DNA of 64,000 bases from UBA3069 sp050633465 (GCA_050633465.1 JBOEGO010000011.1:62001-126000); one strand, 5' to 3'. Counted from the stretch's first letter, positions 8,423-16,977 are shown. The notes: generated by a model not told the origin, from the letters alone. Translations and numbers: made by a program.

Positions 8423-9222
8423 GACACGATCCAGACATTGCCGAACTGCCCCGCGATCAGCAGTAACACCGCCGCGCCCAGCATCCCGTCGAACCGATCC
8501 AGCAGGCCACCATGACCGGGGATCAGGTTGGATGCATCCTTGACCCCGACCCGCCGTTTGATCGCGCTTTCGGCGATGTCGCCCATCTGGGCCGCCATGG
8601 CCATGGCCACCGATATTCCGATCAGGCTGCTGCCGGCACCGGTGATCCCTGCGAAAATCCAGCCGACCAATGCCGCCCCGATCCAGCCCGCCACCGTGCC
8701 GGACCAGGTTTTCTTGGGGCTGACGCGTGGCCAGAACTTTGGCCCGCCCAACAAACGCCCCGCGAAATATCCCAACACATCCGATGCCACGACCACAGCC
8801 ACCAACCACAACAACCAGGGCGCGCCATTCAGATCGCGCAGCCGCATCAGGGTGAAACCGGCCAGCATAATGACCGGAGCATAGGCCAGCCAGAACCCGC
8901 GCTTGGCCCTGATCATCGTGACGCCCGCCATCACAGGGGCCAGTAGAACCGGCAGGGCAAAGGCGCCGGGCAAATAGGCCGACAGCAAAACCGCCGCCCC
9001 CGCGATCCCGCCCAACTGGCGCGCCTGTGACGCGTCGGTGGGTGAAATCATGCGGATCAGTTCCCACACCATCAGGCCGCAAACCACGCCGATCAACAGA
9101 TGAAACCAATGCCCGCCCAGCCAGATTTCGACACCCGCTACCGCCACCATCACGATGGCCGATACCAACCGGACCCACAGGTCACCCCATTTGCCCGCGC
9201 CTGTGTCCACTGGCAAGGTCAT
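8419..9222 (-). CDS. cdsA: Phosphatidate cytidylyltransferase
   Basis: 267 aa integral membrane enzyme that makes CDP-diacylglycerol from phosphatidate and CTP. Several hydrophobic helices span the protein, and the C-terminus carries the CDS signature: AIKRRVGVKDASNLIPGHGG followed by LLDRFDG. It overlaps uppS upstream by 4 nt and dxr downstream by 4 nt, so the three genes read as one coupled unit. Confidence 0.95.
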   Translation of the reverse strand: MTLPVDTGAGKWGDLWVRLVSAIVMVAVAGVEIWLGGHWFHLLIGVVCGLMVWELIRMISPTDASQARQLGGIAGAAVLLSAYLPGAFALPVLLAPVMAGVTMIRAKRGFWLAYAPVIMLAGFTLMRLRDLNGAPWLLWLVAVVVASDVLGYFAGRLLGGPKFWPRVSPKKTWSGTVAGWIGAALVGWIFAGITGAGSSLIGISVAMAMAAQMGDIAESAIKRRVGVKDASNLIPGHGGLLDRFDGMLGAAVLLLIAGQFGNVWIVS

Positions 9223-9968
9223 GCCTTTACCGCACCGAAACGGCGATCACGCGCGCCGTAGTTTTCGATCAATCCGGCGAATATCTCGGCCGAAAAATCA
9301 GGCCATAGCGTGTCGATGAATTCGTATTCCGCATAGGCCGATTGCCACAGCAGGAAATTGGAAATCCGCGCCTCTCCGCTGGTGCGAATGACCAGATCAG
9401 GATCGGGTAAAACATAAGTATCCAAATACTTTGGCAGGGTTTCTTCATCCACCGATGCCGGATCCAAACGCCCCGCCGCCACGTCCTCGGCCAGGCGTTT
9501 TGTGGCGCGGGCCACCTCGTCGCGGCCACCGTAATTCAACGCGATGGTCAGATGCACGCGGTCATTGCCTGCGGTCAGCAATTCCAATTCGTCCATCAGC
9601 GCCACCAGCTTGTCATCCAGCCGCACCCGATCGCCGATAAACCGCACCCGCACCCCGCGCGCCAACAGGGCCTTGGCCTCTTTGGTGATATAGCGGCGAA
9701 ACAGCATCATCAGGCCGGACACCTCGATCTGGGTGCGTTTCCAGTTCTCGGTCGAAAAGGCAAAAATCGTGACGTATTTCACCCCCAGATCGGGGCAGGC
9801 CTCGACAATTTCGCGCACGCGGCGCGCACCGGCGTGGTGGCCAAACAGGCGCGGACGCCCGCGCATCGTGGCCCACCGCCCGTTGCCATCCATGATGATC
9901 GCCACATGGCGCGGCCCCTTCGCAGGCGGAGATTTTTCACTGCTATTGTCGGATTCGCTGCTGGACAT
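9219..9968 (-). CDS. uppS: Undecaprenyl diphosphate synthase (isoprenyl transferase)
   Basis: 249 aa. Family role: makes the C55 lipid carrier for peptidoglycan by adding IPP units in cis. The FPP/catalytic segment IIMDGNGRWATMRG lies near residue 30, and the conserved LVIRTSGEARISNFLLWQ and AYAEYEFIDTLWPDF segments are present. A short serine- and acid-rich N-terminal tail (MSSSESDNSSEKSPPAKG) precedes the core. It lies 30 nt downstream of frr. Confidence 0.96.
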   Translation of the reverse strand: MSSSESDNSSEKSPPAKGPRHVAIIMDGNGRWATMRGRPRLFGHHAGARRVREIVEACPDLGVKYVTIFAFSTENWKRTQIEVSGLMMLFRRYITKEAKALLARGVRVRFIGDRVRLDDKLVALMDELELLTAGNDRVHLTIALNYGGRDEVARATKRLAEDVAAGRLDPASVDEETLPKYLDTYVLPDPDLVIRTSGEARISNFLLWQSAYAEYEFIDTLWPDFSAEIFAGLIENYGARDRRFGAVKA

Positions 9969-9998
9969 AAACGCCCCTTCCGGCCCGAACAGGCCTGC

Positions 9999-10562
9999 TC
10001 AGACCTGCATGATCTCTTCCTGCTTGTGTTCCAACGCCTTGTCGACATTGGAAATATAGGTGTCGGTCAGGGTCTGCACTTCGCTTTCCCAGAACTTTTG
10101 ATCATCCTCGGAAATGCCATCGGCCTTGGCCTTTTTGATCTGGTCCATACCGTCGCGGCGGATGTTGCGCACCGATACGCGGGCATGTTCGGCGTATTGC
10201 GCGGCAACGCGGGTCAGATCGCGGCGGCGTTCCTCGTTCAATTCGGGGATGGGCAGCATGATGATGGTGCCGTTCAACTGCGGATTGATGCCCAAGCCAC
10301 TGTTACGAATGGCCTTTTCCACCGGACCCACCAGCGCCTTGTCCCAGACGTTAATGGTGACCATGCGCGGTTCGGGCACGTTAACGGTGCCCACCTGGTT
10401 GATTGGCGTCATCTGGCCATAGGCATCCACCTGCACCGGTTCCAACATCGAAGCAGAGGCCCGCCCCGTGCGCAGCGACGCGAATTCGGTGCGCAGGTTG
10501 GCCATCGCGCCTTCCATACGGCGGGTCAGATCATCGGTATCAAGCATGAAATCGTCGGACAT
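9999..10562 (-). CDS. frr: Ribosome recycling factor
   Basis: 187 aa, the standard length. RRF splits post-termination ribosomes together with EF-G. Typical segments are present: RTGRASASMLEPVQVDAYG, TPINQVGTVNVPEPRM, and the helical C-terminal part LTRVAAQYAEHARVSVRNIR. It lies downstream of pyrH (109 nt gap) and upstream of uppS, the usual alphaproteobacterial arrangement. Confidence 0.97.
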   Translation of the reverse strand: MSDDFMLDTDDLTRRMEGAMANLRTEFASLRTGRASASMLEPVQVDAYGQMTPINQVGTVNVPEPRMVTINVWDKALVGPVEKAIRNSGLGINPQLNGTIIMLPIPELNEERRRDLTRVAAQYAEHARVSVRNIRRDGMDQIKKAKADGISEDDQKFWESEVQTLTDTYISNVDKALEHKQEEIMQV

Positions 10563-10671
10563 TTCGGGCTGCGCCTCTTCTATATCGGATAAATGCGAAA
10601 TTCGTCTGGCAGTCTTAAATCAATGTCCGGCGCAAGGCCAGCCATTGATGCAAACCGCCGCTGGCGTGGGA

Positions 10672-11403
10672 TCAGCTGTGGACCGTGGTATAGGTGCCCT
10701 TGCCCGCCAGAATCCCCTTGAACCCGCCGGGTTCGTCCAGCGAAAACACGATGATCGGCAGGGCGTTGTCACGCGCCAGCGCGATGGCCGATGCGTCCAT
10801 CACCGCCAGATGCTGTGCCAACACCTCGTCATATGTGACACGATCATAGCGTTTGGCATCCGCATGTTTCACCGGATCCTTGTCGTAAACACCATCCACC
10901 TTGGTGCCTTTGAAAATCGCCTCGCAGGTCATTTCATTGGCCCGCAGCGTGGCCGCTGTATCGGTGGTGAAATAGGGGTTGCCCGTGCCCGCGGCAAAGA
11001 TGCAAACCCGTTTCTTTTCAAGGTGTCGCACGGCGCGGCGGCGGATATATGGCTCGCAGACCTGATCCATCGGAATGGCCGAAATCACCCGCGTGAACAC
11101 GCCCAGTTCCTCTAGCGCCGATTGCATCGCCAGCGCGTTCATCACCGTGGCCAGCATCCCCATGTAATCGGCGGTGGTGCGTTCCATCCCCTGCGCCGAT
11201 CCGGCCAGACCGCGAAAGATATTGCCGCCCCCGATCACCATGCAGATTTCAACGCCCATATCATGGACCGATTTCACCTCTTGGGCGATGCGCTGCACCG
11301 TCGGCGGGTTCAGGCCGAACCCCTTGTCACCCATCAGCGCCTCGCCCGAGATTTTAAGCATCACGCGTTTGAATTTCGTGGTATTTTCGGGGGCGTCGGC
11401 CAT
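10672..11403 (-). CDS. pyrH: UMP kinase
   Basis: 243 aa. Family role: phosphorylates UMP to UDP, amino-acid-kinase fold. MLKISGEALMG near the N-terminus, ICMVIGGGNIFRG, and the distal TGNPYFTTDTAATLRANEM are diagnostic. The ATG at 11403 is preceded by AGGAG at a good spacing and gives the standard family length; a longer open frame reaches 11487 but lacks family similarity. It is the first gene of the minus-strand envelope cluster and is divergent from miaA. Confidence 0.96.
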   Translation of the reverse strand: MADAPENTTKFKRVMLKISGEALMGDKGFGLNPPTVQRIAQEVKSVHDMGVEICMVIGGGNIFRGLAGSAQGMERTTADYMGMLATVMNALAMQSALEELGVFTRVISAIPMDQVCEPYIRRRAVRHLEKKRVCIFAAGTGNPYFTTDTAATLRANEMTCEAIFKGTKVDGVYDKDPVKHADAKRYDRVTYDEVLAQHLAVMDASAIALARDNALPIIVFSLDEPGGFKGILAGKGTYTTVHS

Positions 11404-11515
11404 CGGGTTGCTCCTGCGGGCTGTTTCGGCGGCAAAATGTCGGAAAAACGCGCAAGGTTCAATGCGCGACTGCACCCGATTGCGCATTTCCCCGCCGCGC
11501 CCCCCTCGTCAGCGG

Positions 11516-11540
11516 CCCGCCCCCGCGCTAAAAGGGCGGG
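11516..11540 (+). promoter_or_regulatory. GC hairpin covering the miaA ribosome binding site
   Basis: CCCGCCC (11516-11522) pairs perfectly with GGGCGGG (11534-11540) across an 11-nt loop. The 3' arm ends 2 nt before the miaA ATG and is itself the only Shine-Dalgarno-like purine run there, so folding would hide the ribosome binding site. A role in control is inferred. Confidence 0.4.
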
Positions 11541-11542
11541 AA

Positions 11543-12424
11543 ATGGTTGACCTGTCACATATATCGCCGGAATTGCCGGTGCTGATTGCCGGCCCCACCG
11601 CCAGCGGCAAATCTGCGCTGGCGGCGCGGATCGTGGATGCGCAGGGGGGCGTGATCGTCAATGCCGATGCGATACAGGTGTTTGACAACTGGCGCGTGCT
11701 GACCGCCCGCCCCTCGCTGGCCGATGAAACCGCCCTGCCCCATGCGTTATACGGCCATGTGCCCTATGATGGCGATTATTCCGTCGGCCATTGGTTGCGT
11801 GATGTCAGCGCCCTGATGACCGGCCCGCGTCCGGTCATTGTCGGCGGCACCGGGCTGTATTTCACCGCGTTGACGCAGGGGCTGGCCGACATCCCCGCCA
11901 CACCGCCCGACATCCGCGCACTGGCCGATGCGCGTATTCGTGCCGAAGGCCACAGCGCCCTGTTGCCCGAAATCGACGCCACCACGCTGGCCCGTATTGA
12001 CACCGCAAACCCCATGCGGGTGCAACGCGCATGGGAGGTGCAGAAAACCACAAATCGCGGGCTGGCCGCATGGCAGGATGATACCCCGCCGCCCATCCTT
12101 CCCCTTGATAAAACACAACATTTCGTTCTGGACGCACCTAAGGACTGGCTAAGCCCGCGCATCAATGCCCGTTTCGACCAGATGCTGGAACAGGGCGCAT
12201 TAGAGGAGGCACGCGCCAACCTGCCACACTGGAATCCGGCGCTGCTGTCATCCAAGGCCATCGGCGGACCCGAGCTGATCGCGCACCTTAAGGGCGAGAT
12301 TTCCTTGAACACGGCGCGCGACACTGCCACCATTGCCACACGGCAATTCGCCAAACGGCAGCGCACATGGTTTCGCGCCCGTATGAAACAATGGGCTGTG
12401 GTGGACCCGCGCACCATGGCGTGA
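11543..12424 (+). CDS. miaA: tRNA dimethylallyltransferase
   Basis: 293 aa. Family role: adds a dimethylallyl group to A37 of tRNAs reading UNN codons. The P-loop LIAGPTASGKSALAARI is at about residues 15-30; VNADAIQVFDNW and VGGTGLYFTAL are the DSxQ-like and GGTGLY motifs. In the first, the usual DS-Q-Y is replaced by DAIQVF. The ATG at 11543 was chosen because the P-loop then sits at its normal place; the open frame continues far upstream through pyrH antisense. It is divergently placed from pyrH. Confidence 0.94.
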   Translation: MVDLSHISPELPVLIAGPTASGKSALAARIVDAQGGVIVNADAIQVFDNWRVLTARPSLADETALPHALYGHVPYDGDYSVGHWLRDVSALMTGPRPVIVGGTGLYFTALTQGLADIPATPPDIRALADARIRAEGHSALLPEIDATTLARIDTANPMRVQRAWEVQKTTNRGLAAWQDDTPPPILPLDKTQHFVLDAPKDWLSPRINARFDQMLEQGALEEARANLPHWNPALLSSKAIGGPELIAHLKGEISLNTARDTATIATRQFAKRQRTWFRARMKQWAVVDPRTMA

Positions 12425-12474
12425 AACGGTTATATTTTACCTTTTTCAACGTAATGCCTCATTTTGGGCCAGAT

Positions 12475-12497
12475 TTTACGATTTTACCCTACGTAAA
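12475..12497. promoter_or_regulatory. Inverted repeat TTTACG-N11-CGTAAA before the AraC-type gene
   Basis: TTTACG (12475-12480) and CGTAAA (12492-12497) form a perfect inverted repeat 36 nt before the regulator's start. The heptamer ATTTTAC also occurs three times nearby (12434, 12473, 12481). This looks like an operator, possibly autoregulatory; no direct proof. Confidence 0.4.
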
Positions 12498-12532
12498 CCC
12501 AAGATCAGACCAAACGTGACAAAGGCCCGACC

Positions 12533-13339
12533 GTGAACGACCAAACAGCAAACGACCGGATTCGCATCACCACCATTGCCCAACTGGCAAAGGGCGACTC
12601 CTGGCGTATGGAAAAACTGCACAGCCATGATTTTGATCTGCTGCTCTGGCTGACCCGTGGGCAGGGGCGCGCCAATCTGCTGGGGATGCGGCGCGGGGTT
12701 GGCACCCATAACGCGATTTTCCTGCCCGCCGACACCCTGTATGCGCTGGATCTGGGGCAACAGGGCTTTGGTCAGGCGGTTGCGATCCCGCGTGGTGCCG
12801 GGCTGGGTTTCCCTGACGAACTGACCCACCTGCGCATCCGCGATGTGCAGGCGCAGGGCGAAATCACCGGAATAGTCGAGGCAATGCAGCGCGAATCCGA
12901 CGGTGCCCGCCCCTTCGCCCGCGAGGCAATCCGCGCCGAGGCCGCCCTCATGTCGGTCTGGATGCGCCGCCAGATGATCAACGCCGAAGCCCCGCCAAAA
13001 CCCACCGGCGCGCAACGCCTGATCGAGGCCTTTACCGCATTGGTTGCCCGCGAATACCGCAGCGGCAAAACCATGGCCGATTACGCCGGAATGCTGGGCG
13101 TGACCCCCACCCATCTGACCCGCACCTGCAAGGATTGCTGCGATATGACCGCCGCCGAAATCCTGACCGAATGCACCCTATACGGGGCACGCGACCTGAT
13201 CGAACGCTCGGAAATGCCGTTTCAGGTGATCGCGGCGGAAATGGGCTTTGGCTCGGCGGCCTATTTCACCCGCTTTGTGCAAAGCCACACCAACGCCACC
13301 CCCAGCGAGCTGCGCCGACGGCGCAAAAAAACCACCTAA
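12533..13339 (+). CDS. AraC-family transcriptional regulator
   Basis: 268 aa. The N-terminal half is a cupin-like sensor region (MEKLHSHDFDLLLWLTRGQG, with HSHDF as a possible ligand-binding edge). The C-terminal ~100 residues form the two helix-turn-helix motifs of AraC proteins: MADYAGMLGVTPTHLTRTCK and FQVIAAEMGFGSAAYFTRFV, then TNATPSELRRRR. The GTG start has AAAGG 7 nt upstream. The target is unknown. It stands alone between miaA and a convergent gene, with an inverted repeat and ATTTTAC repeats upstream. Confidence 0.9.
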   Translation: MNDQTANDRIRITTIAQLAKGDSWRMEKLHSHDFDLLLWLTRGQGRANLLGMRRGVGTHNAIFLPADTLYALDLGQQGFGQAVAIPRGAGLGFPDELTHLRIRDVQAQGEITGIVEAMQRESDGARPFAREAIRAEAALMSVWMRRQMINAEAPPKPTGAQRLIEAFTALVAREYRSGKTMADYAGMLGVTPTHLTRTCKDCCDMTAAEILTECTLYGARDLIERSEMPFQVIAAEMGFGSAAYFTRFVQSHTNATPSELRRRRKKTT

Positions 13340-13351
13340 AGCCACGAAAAA

Positions 13352-13385
13352 GCCCCCCACCAGACGGCAGGGGGCAATTTTTGAT
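13352..13385. terminator. Bidirectional intrinsic terminator
   Basis: GCCCCC (13352-13357) pairs with GGGGGC (13370-13375); A5 precedes and T5 follows (13378-13382). It can end both the AraC-type gene (+) and the convergent secreted-protein gene (-). Confidence 0.8.
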
Positions 13386-13421
13386 AGTTTTGCGGCGCAC
13401 GGGGCGCTGCCATGGCGCATA

Positions 13422-13937
13422 TTAGTTGCGCGAATTGTCAATCACGGCTTCGTTGCCCGCTTCCTTGATCACGTCAATGGCTGCATCGGCAAAACCATTG
13501 ACCAGACCGGCATAGAAATCCTCTGCGTCGGGGGTCATGTAAACGATCCCGTCAACCGGTTCTTCGCCTTCAACAGCGCGCACGGTGATCGGTTCGCTGC
13601 GCAGGGTTTCAAAATTGTCGTCCTTCAGCGTCACAACACCGGACAGGGTGTTGAAATACCCGTCGTCGGTCAACATCGGCGAATCGTTCAGGCGCACATC
13701 GCCCAGCGTCACCTCCAGCTTATAGGTGTCGCGCTCGGTCGGGTTGCCCAGTTTGGCGGCGATGGCCATTTCCAGATCGGTTTCGATGGTCGGCCATTTC
13801 GCCATGGCCTCGGCGCTTTTGGGATCGGTGACATCGGTCAGTACATCCACTTCGCTGACGGGCAGTTCTTCGCTGGCCATCAGGGGTGTGGCAAGTGCGG
13901 CAACAACGGCGACGGTGGTCATCAAACGGGTTTTCAT
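13422..13937 (-). CDS. Secreted protein of unknown function
   Basis: 171 aa, no family recognised. It has a clear signal peptide (MKTRLMTTVAVVAALATPLMA, with the last residues a signal peptidase I site) and an acidic mature part. The mature region mixes predicted strands (YKLEVTLGDVRLNDSPMLTD, YFNTLSGVVTLKDD) with a helical C-terminus (LVNGFADAAIDVIKEAGNEA), and contains no cysteine. The start at 13937 is chosen because it opens the signal peptide. It faces the AraC-type gene across a shared terminator. Likely periplasmic; function unknown. Confidence 0.8.
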   Translation of the reverse strand: MKTRLMTTVAVVAALATPLMASEELPVSEVDVLTDVTDPKSAEAMAKWPTIETDLEMAIAAKLGNPTERDTYKLEVTLGDVRLNDSPMLTDDGYFNTLSGVVTLKDDNFETLRSEPITVRAVEGEEPVDGIVYMTPDAEDFYAGLVNGFADAAIDVIKEAGNEAVIDNSRN

Positions 13938-14133
13938 GGCTTCAAATCCTTTGTCTTTTTCGCTCTGGGCCTGCGGTGTATCGCATTGCCCTCGTATGGT
14001 GACACAACGGGCGAATACCATTTCCGGTTCCGAAATAGTTGCAGATTTTTGTGCCACAACGCATCAGATGGGGCTGGCCGCGCCCGCCAAACCGCCTAAA
14101 CTCACCTGCGCATCCCAGTCCCGAAAGCCAACA

Positions 14134-14472
14134 ATGCCTGACACATTCGCCCCCCTCCCCGATCCGCCCTATTACGCCGTTATTTTTTCGGCGCAGCGTC
14201 GCGATGGGGATCACGGATATGGTGCCATGGCCGATAAAATGGCCGCACTGGCGGCGGGTCGCACGGGCTATATCGGGGTGGAATCCACCCGTGACGCCAG
14301 CGGTTTCGGCATCACCGTCAGCTATTGGACGGACGAACAGGCCCTGATCGCATGGAAGGCCGAGGCGCAACATCTACTGGCGCAGAAATTGGGAAAAACC
14401 CTCTGGTATCAGTATTATACCCTGCGCATTGCGCGGGTGGAACGGGCCTATGATGGTCCCGAAGGGCGCTAG
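14134..14472 (+). CDS. Antibiotic biosynthesis monooxygenase (ABM)-fold protein
   Basis: 112 aa. The pattern PYYAVIFSAQRRDG, followed by YGAMADKMAALAAGRTGYIG and SGFGITVSYWTDEQALIAWK, is the ferredoxin-like ABM/DUF4188 small-dimer fold that covers quinol monooxygenases and haem-degrading relatives. Substrate cannot be told. The ATG at 14134 is the first before the conserved region. It converges on the lytic transglycosylase gene with only 3 nt between their stop codons. Confidence 0.75.
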   Translation: MPDTFAPLPDPPYYAVIFSAQRRDGDHGYGAMADKMAALAAGRTGYIGVESTRDASGFGITVSYWTDEQALIAWKAEAQHLLAQKLGKTLWYQYYTLRIARVERAYDGPEGR

Positions 14473-14475
14473 AAC

Positions 14476-15078
14476 CTAGCTGCCCCAGATTTTCCTGACG
14501 TAATTCTTGGTCTCTTTATAGGGCGGCACCCCACCGTATTTTTTCACCGCGCCGGGTCCGGCGTTATAGGCCGCCAGCGCCAGACGCCATGATTTGAATT
14601 CACGGTATTGCTGGGCCAGATAACGCGCCCCGCCTTCCAGATTTTCATAGGGATCATGCGGATTGACCCGCAGCACGGCCGCCGTGCCGGGCATCAATTG
14701 CGCCAGACCGATCGCGCCCTTGTGCGATTTGGCACTGGCGTTGAACCGGCTTTCCTGTTGCACCAGCCGCAGGAACAGATCCTCGGGCACGCCATTGCGC
14801 CGCGCAGCATCACGCGCCATCGCCAGATAGGGACCACGGTATTTACCGCTATAGGCCTTGGTCGATGTGTCGCCCCATTTGGTCGGGGTATTGACCGATG
14901 GCGGCTGCAATTTGACCGATGCGTTATACTGGCTCTTGGCACGGGTATCCAAAACCCTGGTCTGGGATTTGAACAGCTTGTTGCGGGATTTCGATGAAAA
15001 CACATCGGCATTCACGCCGCCCGCACCAAACACAAGGCTGGCGCTTAAACAGATCAGGGCAAACCCTTTGACACGCAT
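14476..15078 (-). CDS. Secreted lytic transglycosylase (SLT fold)
   Basis: 200 aa. A signal peptide (MRVKGFALICLSASLVFGAG...NA) leads to a low-complexity linker (about residues 28-75) and the SLT domain: LFLRLVQQESRFNASAKSHK with the catalytic glutamate in QQESRF, KGAIGLAQLMPGTA, and LALAAYNAGPGAVKKYGG. Family role: cleaves peptidoglycan glycan strands to 1,6-anhydro ends in the periplasm. The start at 15078 is chosen because it opens the signal peptide. Confidence 0.92.
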   Translation of the reverse strand: MRVKGFALICLSASLVFGAGGVNADVFSSKSRNKLFKSQTRVLDTRAKSQYNASVKLQPPSVNTPTKWGDTSTKAYSGKYRGPYLAMARDAARRNGVPEDLFLRLVQQESRFNASAKSHKGAIGLAQLMPGTAAVLRVNPHDPYENLEGGARYLAQQYREFKSWRLALAAYNAGPGAVKKYGGVPPYKETKNYVRKIWGS

Positions 15079-15278
15079 CAACTCACCATTCCCGGTATTG
15101 TTCCACGCGCATCTTAATAAATAATGACCCGATGTCCAACCCATCATCCCCGCCATGACGCAGGGATCAGTGGAAACCCGCCCGAGCGCGGGGCACAGAC
15201 AGCAAGAATTTCCGCTTTTCCCCTGCCTTGTCGATGCTATACCCCTTGCCAAACGGAATCTGAACAAAGGGGCGAAAC

Positions 15279-15770
15279 ATGGCCGGATCGGTGAACAAGG
15301 TAATTCTGGTGGGCAATCTGGGCCGCGACCCCGAGGTGCGGACTTTCCAGAATGGTGGCAAGGTTTGCAACCTGCGCATCGCCACATCAGAAAACTGGAA
15401 AGACAAAAACACCGGCGAACGCCGCGAGAAAACAGAATGGCATACGGTTGCGATTTTCAGCGAAGGTCTGGTGCGCGTTGCTGAGCAATACCTGCGCAAA
15501 GGCTCCAAGGTCTATATCGAAGGCGCGCTGCAAACCCGCAAATGGCAGGACAAGGACGGCGCCGACCGTTACTCCACCGAGGTGGTGCTACAAGGCTTTG
15601 GCAGCACCCTGACCATGCTGGACGGGCGCGATGGCGGCGGTGGCGGCGGCTCCTCCTCTGGCGGATATGATCAGGGCGGCGGATATGACAGCGGCCCCTC
15701 CTCCTCGGGTGGTGGCGGCAGCGCCCCATCGGGCGGCGGGCGCGATTTCGACGACGAAATCCCGTTCTGA
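15279..15770 (+). CDS. ssb: Single-stranded DNA-binding protein
   Basis: 163 aa. The OB-fold N-terminal domain (MAGSVNKVILVGNLGRDPE, NWKDKNTGERREKTEWHTV, YIEGALQTRKWQDKDG) is followed by a Gly/Ser-rich linker (about 115-150) and the acidic tip DFDDEIPF that recruits repair and replication proteins. The RBS AAAGGGG lies before the ATG. No GTTC-N7-GTTC LexA box is visible upstream, unlike at recA. Confidence 0.97.
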   Translation: MAGSVNKVILVGNLGRDPEVRTFQNGGKVCNLRIATSENWKDKNTGERREKTEWHTVAIFSEGLVRVAEQYLRKGSKVYIEGALQTRKWQDKDGADRYSTEVVLQGFGSTLTMLDGRDGGGGGGSSSGGYDQGGGYDSGPSSSGGGGSAPSGGGRDFDDEIPF

Positions 15771-15793
15771 TCCCCCATACCAAGGTTTCAAAA

Positions 15794-15820
15794 CGCCCCG
15801 CCAACCACGCGGGGCGTTTT
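15794..15820. terminator. Intrinsic terminator after ssb
   Basis: CGCCCCG (15794-15800) pairs with CGGGGCG (15810-15816), followed by TTTT. On the opposite strand it is also followed by a T-run, so it may serve the small minus-strand frame ending at 15820. Confidence 0.8.
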
Positions 15821-16017
15821 CATATCCAGCTCTCGACCAGGCTCAGCAGCACGAACACCGGCAGCGACAATCCAATCGCCACCAGCAGCGCCGCCTGCCA
15901 TGTCGGGCGGCTGGCCGCAATGCGGTGCCCCATCACGGCGCCTTTGATTGCTGTTCCCTTGGTTACCTTTTCCCTGATTGCGCTGCCTTTCATAACGGTC
16001 GATTTTTTAATCCTCAT
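15820..16017 (-). CDS. Possible small membrane protein (65 aa, or 37 aa from an inner start)
   Basis: No family recognised. The frame starts MRIKKSTVMKGSAIREKV (strongly basic), has a second ATG reading MGHRIAASRPTW at 15933, and ends with one hydrophobic helix, AALLVAIGLSLPVFVLLSLV, then ESWI. Codon third positions in the C-terminal half are GC-rich as in genuine genes here. There is no good ribosome binding site for the first ATG, and the stop abuts the ssb terminator. It could be a real single-pass membrane micro-protein; confidence is limited. Confidence 0.42.
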   Translation of the reverse strand: MRIKKSTVMKGSAIREKVTKGTAIKGAVMGHRIAASRPTWQAALLVAIGLSLPVFVLLSLVESWI

Positions 16018-16063
16018 AGCGCCTATTAACCCTATCTAAGGTTTCTTTTGCGTTAACAGGGCT

Positions 16064-16906
16064 ATGAAAATGACACCGCCGCCCATCGCATCCCGCCCTG
16101 CCGTGCCCAGCCGCATGCACCAACACCCATATTATGCGCAGACCATGCTGGCGCTGGGTCTGCGGGCCTGTCCCGCGCCCGATGGCAGCATCGCGGTGAT
16201 GCGCCGCTTTGCGGGACTGCCCGTGGCATGGTTGCCCGCGCCACTTTCACCCCCCAACCTGCGCAATCCCATGGCCCCCGTCACCCTGATATCGGCAACC
16301 AGCGCCGATATGGACAGCGCCCTGAAATCCAGCGGCGCAATTCCGGTGATGACCCCACAATGCCGCGCGCAGCTTGACCTGTCCGCCAGCGAACCGGCCC
16401 GCCGCGCGGCCCTGCATCAAAAATGGCGCAACCGCCTGAAAATGGCAGAAACATCCGGGGCAAAACTACACCACTGCCCCCTGCCCGATACCCCCGACCA
16501 CTGGCTGCTGCGCGCCGAAACCGCCCAACGCAAACAACAGAAATACCGCGCCCTGCCCGCCGCGTTTGCACTCAACTGGCCCGAAACCCGCCTGTTCACC
16601 CTGCGCAAACGCCAGACCGATCTGGCCGCGATGCTGTTCCTGATCCATGGCGCGGGCGCGACCTATCACATCGGCTGGACCAGTGATCAGGGCCGCGCCA
16701 TGAATGCCCATAGCCTGATCCTGTGGCAGGCCGCCAACTGGCTGGCGGCGCGCGGCTGCACCGAACTTGACCTTGGCCCGCTTGATACGATCAACACCCC
16801 CGGCCTTGCACGGTTCAAACTTGGCACCGGCGCGCGCCCGACCGCCACGGGCCACGCATGGATCTACACCCGTGCCACAGCGGCACTTGGCCGTCTGGTA
16901 ACCTGA
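16064..16906 (+). CDS. GNAT/FemAB-like N-acyltransferase of unknown substrate
   Basis: 280 aa. The centre and C-terminus show the FemAB/BioF2-type acetyltransferase pattern: RRAALHQKWRNRLKMAETSG, then LRKRQTDLAAMLFLIHGAGATYHIGWTSDQGR, and LILWQAANWLAARGCTELDLGPLDTINTPGLARFKLG (quoted in parts), where the last piece resembles the FxxG acyl-CoA or tRNA-binding edge. The substrate is not indicated. It stands between the ssb region and typA, with no operon partner; 71 nt separate it from typA. Confidence 0.72.
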   Translation: MKMTPPPIASRPAVPSRMHQHPYYAQTMLALGLRACPAPDGSIAVMRRFAGLPVAWLPAPLSPPNLRNPMAPVTLISATSADMDSALKSSGAIPVMTPQCRAQLDLSASEPARRAALHQKWRNRLKMAETSGAKLHHCPLPDTPDHWLLRAETAQRKQQKYRALPAAFALNWPETRLFTLRKRQTDLAAMLFLIHGAGATYHIGWTSDQGRAMNAHSLILWQAANWLAARGCTELDLGPLDTINTPGLARFKLGTGARPTATGHAWIYTRATAALGRLVT

Positions 16907-16977
16907 ACCCGCCTTTCCTCTGGCCTTTTGCCGCGATGCAGTATAGGCGCGGGCGAAATCGAGTTTAAGGATGCCTC

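Noticed and set aside
7244..9178. 644-aa open frame covering dxr and most of cdsA
   Set aside because: Only the part from the GTG at 8422 matches DXP reductoisomerase; the upstream 252 codons run through cdsA in another frame.
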